A DNA stretch of 64,000 nt from Streptomyces fumigatiscleroticus (GTDB lineage Bacteria > Actinomycetota > Actinomycetes > Streptomycetales > Streptomycetaceae), in the NCBI RefSeq assembly GCF_014647975.1, contig NZ_BMQF01000002.1, positions 434,001 through 498,000 on the forward strand, read 5' to 3'. Below the pieces are notes generated by a model. That model was not told the DNA's origin, did no database searches, and saw only the letters and a program-made list of their open reading frames with translations. Position 1 is the first letter of the stretch. Each line of letters opens with the position of its first letter. The position numbers were made by a program, and so were the translations under genes. Below are positions 36,078 to 45,212 of the stretch, piece after piece.

Positions 36078-36259
36078 CGTTCTCCTTTCTTCGGCGACTT
36101 CCGTCACCAGGGGAAATTCTGACGCCGTGCCTAACGACTCCCTGCCGGAGCGGAAACCCCGCATGCCGAGAATTTGCACGGCCCACTCGAATGAAGGGTG
36201 TGTCTCATCGGCGTTTCCCATTCTCATACGAGATTTTCGAGGAGCCGTGACTCGATGCG

Positions 36260-37627
36260 TCAGGACCCGGGCAGCAGATCGTTCACCGGCACGGGTGTGT
36301 CCGACGCGGTCGCGTCCGACACGGGTGTGTCCGACGCGGAATTGCCGGGCACGTAACTCGTGGGCTGCGCGGCGTCCGGCGCGTCGCCGTCGGCCGCCTG
36401 GGACTGACCGCCGGAGCCCAGCATGCCGCCGATCACGCCGATGAGGCCGGTCACCAGGTCACCCACGGACGACTCCACCTTGTCGGTGGTGCCGGACGTG
36501 GCGGCCGCGATCATGGCGTCGATCGACGCCTCCAGATCGACGAACGCCTCGTCGCTGACGTCGGCCGCCGACCTGTCGGCACCGCTCCGCCCGGCGAGGG
36601 AGCGCCGGGACGGCGGCGCGCTGCCCGGCGCGGAGCCGGGCGTGGTCGCGCTCGGCTTCGCCAGGCCCGGCCTCGTCCCGCTCGTCCCGCTCGTCCCGCC
36701 CGGCTTCGTCCCGTCGGGCTTGGTCTTGGCCGGCTTCGTCTTCGCCTGCTCCGTCCCGCTCGGCTTCGCCGCGCCGGGCGTCTCCGCGGCCGGCGACGTC
36801 TTGGCCGGAGGCTTCTTGCCCGGCTCCGAGGCCCCCGGCTTCGCCGCACCCGGCGGCGTCTTGCCCGCGGGCGCCTTGCTCGGGGACGCCTTGCCCGGCG
36901 CCGTCGTACCCGGCTTCGCCGCACCCGGCTTGGCCGCACCCGGCTTCGCCGCACTCGGCGACGTCTTGGCCGGAGGCTTCTTGCCCGGCTCCGAGGCCCC
37001 CGGCTTCGCCGCACCCGGCGGCGTCCTGCCCGCGGGCGCCTTGCTCGGGGACGCCTTGCCCGGGGACGCCTTGCCCGGCGCCGTCGTACCCGGCTTCGCC
37101 GCACCTGGCTCGGCCGCACCCGGCTTCGCCGCGCTCGGCGACGTCTTGGCCGGAGGCTTCTTGGCCGGCTCCGACGTGCCCGGCTTCGCCGCACCCGGCG
37201 GCGTCCTGCCCGGTGCGGTCGTTGCCGGGTCCGCCGCGCTGGGTGTACTGGTGGCCGGTGCGGTCGCCGCCGCGGGCGCGTTCACCGCGTCGGCCACCAC
37301 CGCCGGATCCGCCGCGTCCGCTCTGGCGAGGGCACCCTTCGCCGCCGCGCCGAGACGTGCCGCCTCCCCGGAGGACAGCTGCCCGTTGTCGGCCCAGAGC
37401 ACGCTGTTGAGCAGGTCGGTCACCGGGCTGAGCAGGCCGCCGAGGTCGCCGATGCCGTCGACCTGGGACCGCAGTGCGTCCGCGTGGGGCAGGGGTGCCC
37501 GGGGAGCCGTATGGCTGCGCTCCCGGGCCGAGTCGCCCTCGGCCGCCACAGCCGTCGGCCCGGTGATGCCGAGCAGGACGGTGGCGCAGAGAGCGGGGGA
37601 GGCGAGTCGCCGTGCGGGCAGACGCAT
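36260..37627 (-). CDS. Secreted Lys/Pro/Ala-repeat wall protein
   Basis: This 455-residue secreted protein has a signal peptide to about residue 29 (LCATVLLGITGPTAVAA), a short helical N-domain (GIGDLGGLLSPVTDLLNSVL), then a basic repeat region from about 115 to 330. Its near-identical units run TPPGAAKPGASEPGKKPP, then AKTSPSAAKPGAAKPG, then GTTAPGKASPSKAPAG, about 55-60 residues each and nearly three times. The C-terminal part (LEASIDAMIAAATSG, LVTGLIGVIGGMLGSGG) is amphipathic. Lys-Pro-Ala repeats like these usually span or bind anionic cell wall. No LPXTG-type signal is visible. ATG 37627 follows AAAGGA. Confidence 0.85.
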   Translation of the reverse strand: MRLPARRLASPALCATVLLGITGPTAVAAEGDSARERSHTAPRAPLPHADALRSQVDGIGDLGGLLSPVTDLLNSVLWADNGQLSSGEAARLGAAAKGALARADAADPAVVADAVNAPAAATAPATSTPSAADPATTAPGRTPPGAAKPGTSEPAKKPPAKTSPSAAKPGAAEPGAAKPGTTAPGKASPGKASPSKAPAGRTPPGAAKPGASEPGKKPPAKTSPSAAKPGAAKPGAAKPGTTAPGKASPSKAPAGKTPPGAAKPGASEPGKKPPAKTSPAAETPGAAKPSGTEQAKTKPAKTKPDGTKPGGTSGTSGTRPGLAKPSATTPGSAPGSAPPSRRSLAGRSGADRSAADVSDEAFVDLEASIDAMIAAATSGTTDKVESSVGDLVTGLIGVIGGMLGSGGQSQAADGDAPDAAQPTSYVPGNSASDTPVSDATASDTPVPVNDLLPGS

Positions 37628-37842
37628 GGGGCGGTCCTTTCCGTGGTGCGGTCGGATCTTGTGCCCACCGTGGAAGCGACCCTCCCGCTCTGCAACCGAT
37701 CGACCGCCGACAGTCACCGCCCGCATCCCGGCGCGTCGGCGTCATCGCTGGTGAGGAGGCCTGTCAAGCGCCGCACGCCGGATCGGTGCCCACACCCCCC
37801 ATTCGGGGCAGGCCGCCCGGAGCGGGACACCGGGCGCAGAAG

Positions 37843-37890
37843 CGTGCCGGCCGCCCGGCCACGGGGAAACCGTGGGAGGCGGCCGGCACG
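37843..37890 (-). terminator. chpF terminator
   Basis: A 13-bp perfect outer stem CGTGCCGGCCGCC/GGCGGCCGGCACG encloses a second CCACGG/CCGTGG stem. It lies 19 bases after the chpF stop on the minus strand. Confidence 0.85.
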
Positions 37891-37908
37891 AGGTGTTCCG
37901 AGCCGACG

Positions 37909-38151
37909 TCAGTCGTTCTCGCACTCGTTCCCGAAGGCCGGGTTCAGCAGACCGATGATGTCCACGGTGTTGCCGCAGACATTGATCGGAATGTGAACCG
38001 GGACCTGGAGAACGTTGCCCGAGAGGACGCCCGGGGACTGAGCGGCGGCTGCCCCCGCGCCGGCGTCGGCGGCGGCGACGCCGGCGCTGCCCGACACAGC
38101 GGCGGCAGCGGCGACGGAGGTCAGGACCAGGCCCTTCGCGATACGCGACAT
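37909..38151 (-). CDS. chpF: Short chaplin
   Basis: The 80-residue product has a signal peptide to residue 29 (VAAAAAVSGSAGVAAA), then one chaplin domain: QSPGVLSGNVLQVPVHIPIN, Cys in NVCGNTVDIIGLLNPAFGNEC, ending END. This is the classical short chaplin size, about 51 mature residues. It should form amyloid surface film with the other chaplins. ATG 38151 follows AAGGAG. It diverges from the glycan gene cluster. The symbol is from recalled synteny. Confidence 0.94.
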   Translation of the reverse strand: MSRIAKGLVLTSVAAAAAVSGSAGVAAADAGAGAAAAQSPGVLSGNVLQVPVHIPINVCGNTVDIIGLLNPAFGNECEND

Positions 38152-38206
38152 GGAGAGGTGCTCCTTGGGGTCGACACAAACACCCGGGCGGATGCCCGGC
38201 GCTGTG

Positions 38207-38234
38207 TCAACGTCTGGTGCGCACGCGGGTTGTG
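38207..38234 (-). promoter_or_regulatory. Sigma-BldN-like promoter of chpF
   Basis: On the minus strand CACAAC, 16 bp, CGTTGA, 56 bp before the start. It matches the recalled consensus at 10 of 12 bases with exact spacing. Confidence 0.6.
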
Positions 38235-38459
38235 CCGCCAAAGGAGTGATCTCACCATGGACCCCCCTTCACCGTTCCGACACACTTGCCCGGTTTCTCC
38301 AGATTAGTACGGATAGCAGCTAGAGTTGCGCACCGTCCGACGCACTCCTATAGCAAGCAAATCGCACCGATGACGGCTCTCTGGCACCGCCGTCGACGCC
38401 CAGCGCCAAGGCGCGTTCCCGCCCGTCCCGTGCGCCACCGTGAGCGAGGAAAAGCGCGC
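38235..38459 (+). promoter_or_regulatory. Upstream region of the glycan cluster
   Basis: The rest of the 308-bp divergent gap is AT-rich near 38290-38370 (GATTAGTACGGATAGC, CCTATAGCAAGCAAATC), the likely promoter area for the glycosyltransferase operon. No single promoter could be chosen by eye. Confidence 0.4.
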
Positions 38460-39797
38460 ATGCACCTGCCAGCAACCGACCCTTCGCCGCGGGTCCTTCA
38501 CCTCACCCAGCCGGTGGACGGCGGTGTCGCCCGCGTCGTCACCGACCTGGTCCGGGCCCAGCTCTCCGCCGGGCTGCGCCCCACGGTGGCCTGTCCTGAC
38601 GGTCCCCTCGCCGCCCGGCTCCGGTCGCTGGGCGCCGAGGTACGGCCGTGGCGGGCGACGCGCTCCCCCGGGCCGTCGCTGCTGCCGGAGGTACGGCGGC
38701 TGGCGCGGCTGATCGGGGACGTGCGGCCCGACGTGGTCCACGCGCACAGCGCGAAGGCCGGGCTCGCCGGACGGCTCGCCGTACGGGGGCGGATCCCGAC
38801 CGTGTTCCAGCCGCACGCCTGGTCGTTCGAGGCGGTCGGTGGCGTCACCGGGGCGTTCGCGCTCGGCTGGGAGCGGTGGGCGGCGCGGTGGGCGGAGCGG
38901 CTGGTGTGCGTGAGCGAGGCGGAGCGGCGCAGGGGGCTGCGGGCCGGTGTCCGGGCGCGCTGGAGCGTCGTGCCCAACGGCGTCGACCCGGACCGCTGCC
39001 GCCCCGGCGACGCGGCGGCCGTACGGGCGGGCCTCACGGAACTCGCCGGGACCCACCCGGCGGCCCCGCTGGCCGTCTGTGTGGGGCGGCTGTGCCGGCA
39101 GAAGGGCCAGGACGTCCTGCTGCGGGCCTGGGAGACCGTCGTACGGCGGGTGCCGGGAGCGCGGCTGGTGCTGGTCGGCGACGGGCCGGACCACGACCGG
39201 ATCCGCGCCCGCGCGCCGGAGTCCGTGCTGTGCGCCGGGCCCGTCGCCGACGCCGTCCCCTGGTACCAGGCCGCCGATCTGGTCGTCCTGCCGTCGCGCT
39301 GGGAGGGCATGGCGCTGGCGCCGCTGGAGGCGATGGCCTGCGGGCGGCCCGTGGTGGTGACGGACGTGGACGGCGCCCGCGAGAGTCTGCCGCCCGCACT
39401 CGTACCGCACTGCCTGGTGCCGCCCGAGGACGCGGCCGCGCTGGCCGGGGCAGTCGCGGACCTGCTGCTCGACCCGCCGCTGCGCGAGGCGGCGGGCCGC
39501 CGGGGCAGGGCCCACGTCGTCGCCGCGCACGACGTGCGGCACACGGCCGCGGCCGTCGCGGCGCTCTACGGCGAGCTGGCCGGCGCCCGGTCCGGGTCCG
39601 GGTCCGGCACCGGATGCGGCACCGGTGCCGGGTCAGGCTCCGGGTCCGGCTCCGGGTCCGGGTCCAGGTCCGGCTCCGGGTCCGGCTCCGGGTCCGGGTC
39701 CAGGTCCGGCTCCGGGTCCGGGTCCGGGTCCGGGTCCGGGTCCGGGTCCGCGGCGCACTTCGTGCCCACCGAGTACAGGGAGTCCAGCCACTCGTGA
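38460..39797 (+). CDS. GT4-family glycosyltransferase with Ser-Gly repeat tail
   Basis: This 445-residue enzyme should transfer a sugar from a nucleotide donor to a lipid-linked glycan in the cytosol. GT-B features: N-domain VLHLTQPVDGGVARVVTDLV, VVHAHSAKAGLAGRL, and the donor-site sequences NGVDPDR, GRLCRQKGQDVLLRAW and PSRWEGMALAPLEAMACGRPVV. Residues 379-429 are an almost pure Ser-Gly repeat (GSGSGSGSGSGSRSGSGS), ending AAHFVPTEYRESSHS. It opens the glycan operon, and its stop overlaps the next start as GTGA. ATG 38460 follows GAGGAAAAG. Confidence 0.92.
   Translation: MHLPATDPSPRVLHLTQPVDGGVARVVTDLVRAQLSAGLRPTVACPDGPLAARLRSLGAEVRPWRATRSPGPSLLPEVRRLARLIGDVRPDVVHAHSAKAGLAGRLAVRGRIPTVFQPHAWSFEAVGGVTGAFALGWERWAARWAERLVCVSEAERRRGLRAGVRARWSVVPNGVDPDRCRPGDAAAVRAGLTELAGTHPAAPLAVCVGRLCRQKGQDVLLRAWETVVRRVPGARLVLVGDGPDHDRIRARAPESVLCAGPVADAVPWYQAADLVVLPSRWEGMALAPLEAMACGRPVVVTDVDGARESLPPALVPHCLVPPEDAAALAGAVADLLLDPPLREAAGRRGRAHVVAAHDVRHTAAAVAALYGELAGARSGSGSGTGCGTGAGSGSGSGSGSGSRSGSGSGSGSGSRSGSGSGSGSGSGSGSAAHFVPTEYRESSHS
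39593..39750. repeat. 6-bp tandem repeat coding the Ser-Gly tail
   Basis: Hexamers GGGTCC, GGCTCC and occasional AGGTCC repeat about 25 times and stay in frame, encoding the Ser-Gly tail of the first glycosyltransferase. Confidence 0.92.
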
Positions 39798-41410
39798 CCG
39801 CGGAAAGCACCGTTCCCAGCCCCGCCGGGGCCCAGCTCGACCTCGGGTTCTCCCCCGTCTCGGTGGTGCCGCCGCGCGGCGGCGCGGGCGGCTTCCGGTT
39901 CCCGGCCCGCCATCCCGAGGCGCGGCCCCCGTCGCCGCTCCCGCTGCTCGCGGCGGACGGCGCCGCCGCCGTACTGGGGGCCCTGGCGCTGACCGGCGCC
40001 CAGCGCCGCCCGCTGCTGGTGGCCACGCTGGTGGCCGCCTCGCTGCTGCTGGGCCCGCACCGGCCCCGGCGGATGCCGGGCGTGCTGGACGAACTGCCCG
40101 CCCTCTGCGGCCGGATCACCGTGGCCTGGCTGACGCTGGCGGCGCTCGTGGCGGCGTACGCACCGCAGCACGCGCTGTCCGTCCGCGCCCTGCTGCTGGG
40201 CCTGGTCACGCAGTCGGCGGCGAGTTGCGCGGCGCGCGGCACCGTGCACTGGCGGCGCCGCGCGGCGCTGCTGAACCGTCCGCGCGCGGCGCTGGTCGTC
40301 GGCCCGGCCGTGACCGCGCGGCGCGTCGCGGCGGCGGTGCTGCGCCATCCGCGCTGCGGGGTACGGCCGGTGGGGATCGTGACCGAGCCCACCGGGAGGA
40401 CCAGGGCCCCCGCCGGGAAGACCAGGACCGCCGAGATCGCCCAGATCACCGAGACCACCCGGATCACCCGGATCGCCGAGACCGCCGAGGCCATCAGGGG
40501 CACGGAGACGGCCGCAACGGCCGAGACGGTCGAGACGGCCGAGATGGCCGAGATGGCCGAGATGGCCGAGACCGTCGGGGGGCCGGTCGGCCCGGTGTCC
40601 CTGCCCGTGCTGTCCACCGGAGAGGAGATCCGGCGGGCTATCGTCCGGAACGGCGTGCGGGACGTGCTCGCCGTGCATCCCTCGGTACGGACCCGGCAGG
40701 GCGCGCTGCTGCGGGCGCTGGCCGAGTCGGGCTGCGCGGTGTGGGAGGTCGACGCGGACTCCCCGTCCTACGCGAGCCCCGACCGGCTGGCGGGGTTCTC
40801 CTGCCGGCGGCTGGTGACGGGACCGCGCAGACCCGGCAGCACCGGCAAGCGGCTGCTCGACGTGACGGTGTCCGGGACGCTTCTGCTGCTGGCCGCTCCG
40901 CTGCTGCTGGCGTGCGCGGTGGCGCTGCGGATCGGGGACGGGCCCGGCGTGGTGTTCCGGCAGGAGCGCGTCGGTGCCGACGGCAGACCCTTCACGCTGC
41001 TGAAGTTCCGCACCCACCGCCCGGCCGACGAGCACGAGGCCGCGACCCGGTGGAGCGTGGCGGACGAGCACCGGATGCCGTGGTTCTGCCGCTTTCTGCG
41101 CCGGACCTCGCTGGACGAGCTGCTCCAGCTCTGGAACGTCCTGAGGGGCGACATGAGCCTGGTCGGCCCGCGCCCCGAACGCCCCTACTTCGTCGCCCAG
41201 TTCAGCCGGGCCCACCCCGGCTACGCCGCCCGCCACCGCGTCCCGGCCGGGCTCACCGGTCTCGCCCAGGTGAACGGGCTGCGCGGCGACACCTCGATCG
41301 AGGACCGCGCCCGGTTCGACAACGCCTACATCGACAACTGGTCGCTGTGGCAGGACGTGTGCCTCCTGCTGCGCACCGCCGCCGCGCTGGTCCGCCCGAC
41401 GGGGAGCTGA
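39794..41410 (+). CDS. Polyprenyl-phosphate sugar-1-P transferase (WbaP/WcaJ-like)
   Basis: This 538-residue membrane enzyme should start glycan assembly by moving a hexose-1-phosphate onto undecaprenyl phosphate. N-terminal helices lie near 45-145. A nucleotide-fold-like region (AALVVGPAVTARRVAAAVL) is followed by a low-complexity insert near 205-262 (TAEMAEMAEMAETV). The C-terminal phosphoglycosyl transferase domain, about 350-538, has the re-entrant helix KRLLDVTVSGTLLLLAAPLLL, RQERVGADGRPFTLLKFRT, RRTSLDELLQLWNVLRGDMS and VGPRPERP with the catalytic Asp-Glu pair. The THRPADEHEAATRW loop is typical. GTG 39794 overlaps the previous stop by 4 bases. Confidence 0.93.
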   Translation: MTAESTVPSPAGAQLDLGFSPVSVVPPRGGAGGFRFPARHPEARPPSPLPLLAADGAAAVLGALALTGAQRRPLLVATLVAASLLLGPHRPRRMPGVLDELPALCGRITVAWLTLAALVAAYAPQHALSVRALLLGLVTQSAASCAARGTVHWRRRAALLNRPRAALVVGPAVTARRVAAAVLRHPRCGVRPVGIVTEPTGRTRAPAGKTRTAEIAQITETTRITRIAETAEAIRGTETAATAETVETAEMAEMAEMAETVGGPVGPVSLPVLSTGEEIRRAIVRNGVRDVLAVHPSVRTRQGALLRALAESGCAVWEVDADSPSYASPDRLAGFSCRRLVTGPRRPGSTGKRLLDVTVSGTLLLLAAPLLLACAVALRIGDGPGVVFRQERVGADGRPFTLLKFRTHRPADEHEAATRWSVADEHRMPWFCRFLRRTSLDELLQLWNVLRGDMSLVGPRPERPYFVAQFSRAHPGYAARHRVPAGLTGLAQVNGLRGDTSIEDRARFDNAYIDNWSLWQDVCLLLRTAAALVRPTGS

Positions 41411-41415
41411 GCGCG

Positions 41416-42876
41416 ATGACCCACGCCCTGCACCTGCCCCCGCGCCCGCGTCTCCGCCTGTCCCTGTCCCCGTCCCTGTCCCTGCTCCTGCCCCTGCCGT
41501 GGGCCCGGGCGCTGCCGCCCGTGCTGCCCGCGCTCGCCGTTCTCGCCCTGCTCGGGCTGCCGCTCGCGCCGGGCGGCGGGGGCGGCGGGGGCGGCGCGGG
41601 ACCCGCCGACGCGGCCTCCGCGCTGCTGGTGCTGTACTGCGCGGTCCGTCTGCTGCGCGGCCGGCGACGGCCCCTGTCGCGTACGGCCGCCGTGGTGCTG
41701 GGGCTGCCCGTGACCGGATTCGCGGCCGCCGCCATGGCCTCGGACGCGCCCGCGGCCGGGCTCACCGGTCTGGGGCGCTATCTCCAGATCTTCGTGCTCG
41801 TCCCGGCCGCGGTGCTGCTGCTCCTCCGCGACCGGGGCGACGTGCGGCTGCTGGCCTGGGCGTTCATCGGTCTGGCTCTGTGGCAGGGCGCGATCGGCGT
41901 GCACCAGTACGCGACCGGGACCGGTGCCTCGTACCGGGGCGAGGAGATCCGGGCCGTCGGCACCTTCGGCTCGCAGGACGTGATGGGGATGGCGACCGCC
42001 GTCTCCGTCGGGCTGGTGTGCGCGGTGGGGCTGGCGCTGGGGCATACGTCCGTACGGCAGCGGTGTGCCGCCGCCGGGTGCGCGGTGCTGCTGCTGGCGC
42101 CGCTGGCGGTGTCGTTCAGCCGCGGGGCGTGGATCGCGACGGCGGTGACGTGCGCGGTGCAGCTGGTGCTGGCCGGCGTGCGGCGGGCCCTGAAGGCGGG
42201 CGCCGCGCTGGTCGCCGCGGGTGTGCTGCTGGTGGGCGGGTTCGGTGCCGGTACGGCGATGCTCCAGGAGCGGATCGACAGCATCACGCAGGTCGCCGAC
42301 GCCCCCGACCAGTCCGTGACCGACCGGTACACGATGTGGGCGGCGGCCCTCGGCATGTGGCGCGAACATCCGCTGACCGGCGTCGGCCTGAAGGCCTTTC
42401 CGGAGCACCGGGACGCCCATGCCTCGCTGGCGCTGTCCTCGGGCAGCGACACCGACGGCGCGGGCGCCGGCTTCCGCCGGCAGCCGCTGCTGTCCCCGCA
42501 CAACATGTACCTGCTGGTCCTGGCCGAACAGGGCCTGGCCGGGCTGCTCGCCCTGGTGGGGAGCTGGCTGGCGCTGCTGGTGTGCGGACTGCGCGGGCTG
42601 CTGCGCGTGCACCGGTTGCGGGGCCGTCCCGGCCTCGACTGCGCGCTCGTCGCCTGCGGTCTGCTGGTGTGGAAGCTGACGGACTTCGCCTACGCCGACA
42701 TCGGCGGGCCCTCGACGGTGCTGACGGCGGTGTGCCTGGGGCCGGTGGCCTGGTGGGCGCTGGTGGGCGGCGACGCCCGCGGAACCGGAGGCGTCCACGG
42801 GACCGGAGCCGTCCGCGGGACCAGAAGCACCGGCGGAACCGGAGGCACCCGCGCCGGGGAGGCCACGGCACGATGA
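41416..42876 (+). CDS. O-antigen ligase/Wzy polymerase-like membrane protein
   Basis: This 486-residue protein has about 10-12 predicted helices and a large loop near 250-350 with IDSITQVADAPDQSVTDRYTMWAAALGMWREHPLTGVGLKAF, followed by PHNMYLLVLAEQGLAGLLALVG. This is the Wzy_C/O-antigen ligase pattern. It should polymerise or ligate lipid-linked repeat units outside the membrane. The N-terminus is rich in Leu/Ser/Pro repeats (SLSPSLSLLLPLP). A Gly8 run lies near 55-62, and the C-terminus ends in GTGG/RGT repeats. ATG 41416 lies 5 bases after the previous stop; the stop overlaps the flippase start as ATGA. Confidence 0.88.
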   Translation: MTHALHLPPRPRLRLSLSPSLSLLLPLPWARALPPVLPALAVLALLGLPLAPGGGGGGGGAGPADAASALLVLYCAVRLLRGRRRPLSRTAAVVLGLPVTGFAAAAMASDAPAAGLTGLGRYLQIFVLVPAAVLLLLRDRGDVRLLAWAFIGLALWQGAIGVHQYATGTGASYRGEEIRAVGTFGSQDVMGMATAVSVGLVCAVGLALGHTSVRQRCAAAGCAVLLLAPLAVSFSRGAWIATAVTCAVQLVLAGVRRALKAGAALVAAGVLLVGGFGAGTAMLQERIDSITQVADAPDQSVTDRYTMWAAALGMWREHPLTGVGLKAFPEHRDAHASLALSSGSDTDGAGAGFRRQPLLSPHNMYLLVLAEQGLAGLLALVGSWLALLVCGLRGLLRVHRLRGRPGLDCALVACGLLVWKLTDFAYADIGGPSTVLTAVCLGPVAWWALVGGDARGTGGVHGTGAVRGTRSTGGTGGTRAGEATAR

Positions 42877-45212
42877 CGGTCACCCCGCCCCGCGCCGGCC
42901 GCGCGGCCACCGTCCCGCCGGCCCGCGCCGCACGGACCGCCGGCCCTCCGGCCCCCGTCCCCGCCGCACGCGGAACCCTGGCCCGGGTCACCCTGACCGC
43001 CGCCCTGCTGTCCGTCGCCGGCGCCCTGCTCGGCCTGCTGGCCACCGGAGGGCGCCGCCACCCGCGCCGGAGGAACCACGGCGCGACGACGGTCACACCG
43101 CCACCCCCGACCGACGGCACGACCACAGGCACACCGTCACCCCCAGCCGACGGCGCAACCACAGGCACGCCACCACCCCCAGCCGACGGCGCAACCACAG
43201 GCACGCCACCACCCCCAGCCGACGGCGCAACCACAGGCACGCCACCACCCCCAGCCGACGGCGCAACCACAGGCACGCCACCACCCCCAGCCGACGGCGC
43301 AACCACAGGCACGCCACCACCCCCAGCCGACGGCGCAGCAACAGTCGGGCCGCCCCGTGCCGACGGCGCAGCAACAGTCGGGCCGCCCCGTGCCGACGGC
43401 GCAGCAACAGTCGGGCCGCCCCGTGCCGACGGCGCGGCCTCCGTCGTCCCGGGGTTTCTCGCCCGGGCCACCCTCGTCACGGCCGTGCTGTCCGTCGCCG
43501 GTGCTCTGCTCGGACTGGTGCGGGACCAGGCGCTGGCGCGGCTGTTCGGGGCCGGCAGTGAGACGGACGCCTTCCTGGTGGCGTGGACGGTGCCCGAGTT
43601 CGCCTCCACGCTGCTCATCGAGGACGGGCTGGCCTTCGCCCTGGTCCCGGCGTTCAGCCTGGCCCTGGCCCGCCGGGCCCGGGGCGCCCACGGCGACCCG
43701 GTGCGCGCGCTGGTCGCCACCACGCTGCCGCGCCTGTCGCTGGCGTTCGCCGGGGTCTGCGCGCTGCTCGTCGCCACGGCCCCCTTCCTCGTACGGCTCC
43801 TGGCGCCGGGCCTGTCCGACCACGCCCTCGCCGTCGACTGCACCCGCCTCACCGCGACCTGCGTGCTCGGCTTCGGACTGGCCGGGTACTTCAGCGCGGC
43901 GCTGCGGGCCCACCGCACCTTCCTGGCACCGGCGGCCATCTACGTCGCCTACAACACCGGCATCATCACCGCGATGTTCGTCCTCGGCGAGGGCTGGGGG
44001 GTGCGCTCGGCGGCGGTGGGGGTGGCGGCGGGCGGGTTCCTGATGGTGGCGCTGCAACTGCCGTCGCTGCTGCGGCGCCTGCGGGAACGGGGCGCGGCCC
44101 CGACGCCGCACCCGGAGGCCGGGCGCACCGCCGGCCCGGCCCGCCCCATGGCCCCGGCCCTGCTCCCGGCCGTCCTCCTCTTCGCCCTGTGCCGTCAGTC
44201 GCAGATCCTCATCGAACGGTTCCTGGCCTCCTCCCTCCCCGCCGGCGCCATCTCGCACCTGAACTACGCGCAGAAGGTGGCCCAGATCCCGATGACGCTC
44301 TCGCTGATGCTGTGCACGGTCACCTTCCCGGTGGTGGCACGGGCCCTGGCCGACGGGGACACCGAGCGGGCCCGCAGCCGTGTGGAGCGTGACCTGGCGC
44401 TGGCCGCGTGCGTGGTGCTGCTCGGCACGGCCACCGTCGTCGCCTGCGCGCCACAGCTCGTCGAGCTGCTCTTCCAGCGAGGCGCGTTCACCGCGCGGGA
44501 CACGGCCGCGACCGCGGGCGTCATGCGTGTCTACGCGCTGGGGCTGCTCGGCCAGACCCTGGTGGGCGCGCTGGTCCGCTCGTACTTCTCGACGGGCCGC
44601 GCCAGCTGGTACCCGCTCGGCGCGATGGCCGTGGGCGTTCTCGTCACCGCCTGCGCCGGTGCGTGGGCGGTCGGCCCCTGGGGCGTCCACGGCATCGCCG
44701 CCGCCAACGCCGCCGGCATCACCGTCACCGCCGCGCTGCTGCTGCACGGCATGGGCCCGCGCAGCGTCCCGGTCCGTATCCGGCGGGTGCTGGCCGGGCT
44801 GAGCGGGCCGGTATGGGCGGCGGCCCTCGCGGCGCCGGCCGGTGCCGTGGCCGCGGGCCTCGCCGGCTCCCCCGTCCCCGGTCTCACCGCCGGCTGCCTG
44901 ACCGTCACCGCCGTCTTCCTCCTGGCCGGACGGGTCCTGGGCGTCCAGGGCACCGGACCGGCACTCCGTTGCGTACATTCCGTCACACGAAGGCTCTCCC
45001 ATGACCGCTGCCGCACCTTCCGCCCCTTCCGCCGACTCCGCACCTTCCACCCCTTCCAAACCTTCCGCCGGCTCCGCACCCTCCGTCCCTTCCGCCGGCT
45101 CCGCACCCTCCGTACCTCTCGCCGGCTCCGCGGGCCTGGTGAACTCGACGGGCTCCGCGGGAACCACGGCTCCCGCGAGTCCCGCCCGCTCCGTACCCCC
45201 CGCTGCCGCTGA
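42873..45212 (+). CDS. MurJ/Wzx-like lipid-linked glycan flippase with repeat insertion
   Basis: This 779-residue MOP-superfamily flippase should move lipid-linked glycan units across the membrane. From about residue 196 it is a regular MviN/MurJ protein: SVAGALLGLVRDQALARLFGAG, ETDAFLVAWTVPEF, and about 13 further helices to near 700. Ahead of this lies a second, near-identical first helix at 36-56, and between them a tract of DGATTGTPPPPA and DGAATVGPPRA repeats (81-185). The last 70 residues are Arg/Phe-rich (RTFRPFRRLRT) and read through the start of the next gene, overlapping it by 212 bases. The size is well above the usual 520-550. Flippase identity is clear; substrate is inferred from neighbours. 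Confidence 0.88.
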   Translation: MTVTPPRAGRAATVPPARAARTAGPPAPVPAARGTLARVTLTAALLSVAGALLGLLATGGRRHPRRRNHGATTVTPPPPTDGTTTGTPSPPADGATTGTPPPPADGATTGTPPPPADGATTGTPPPPADGATTGTPPPPADGATTGTPPPPADGAATVGPPRADGAATVGPPRADGAATVGPPRADGAASVVPGFLARATLVTAVLSVAGALLGLVRDQALARLFGAGSETDAFLVAWTVPEFASTLLIEDGLAFALVPAFSLALARRARGAHGDPVRALVATTLPRLSLAFAGVCALLVATAPFLVRLLAPGLSDHALAVDCTRLTATCVLGFGLAGYFSAALRAHRTFLAPAAIYVAYNTGIITAMFVLGEGWGVRSAAVGVAAGGFLMVALQLPSLLRRLRERGAAPTPHPEAGRTAGPARPMAPALLPAVLLFALCRQSQILIERFLASSLPAGAISHLNYAQKVAQIPMTLSLMLCTVTFPVVARALADGDTERARSRVERDLALAACVVLLGTATVVACAPQLVELLFQRGAFTARDTAATAGVMRVYALGLLGQTLVGALVRSYFSTGRASWYPLGAMAVGVLVTACAGAWAVGPWGVHGIAAANAAGITVTAALLLHGMGPRSVPVRIRRVLAGLSGPVWAAALAAPAGAVAAGLAGSPVPGLTAGCLTVTAVFLLAGRVLGVQGTGPALRCVHSVTRRLSHDRCRTFRPFRRLRTFHPFQTFRRLRTLRPFRRLRTLRTSRRLRGPGELDGLRGNHGSRESRPLRTPRCR
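43113..43427. repeat. 36-bp and 33-bp tandem repeats inside the flippase gene
   Basis: One degenerate and five nearly exact 36-bp units (DGATTGTPPPPA) are followed by three exact 33-bp units (DGAATVGPPRA). Both unit lengths are multiples of three. The tract is flanked by two copies of the first transmembrane helix, at about 42978-43040 and 43458-43520. Confidence 0.95.

Noticed and set aside
43113..43427. Possible CRISPR array from regular 36-bp repeats.
   Set aside because: Units are contiguous with no spacers, are in frame inside a membrane protein gene, and no cas gene is near.
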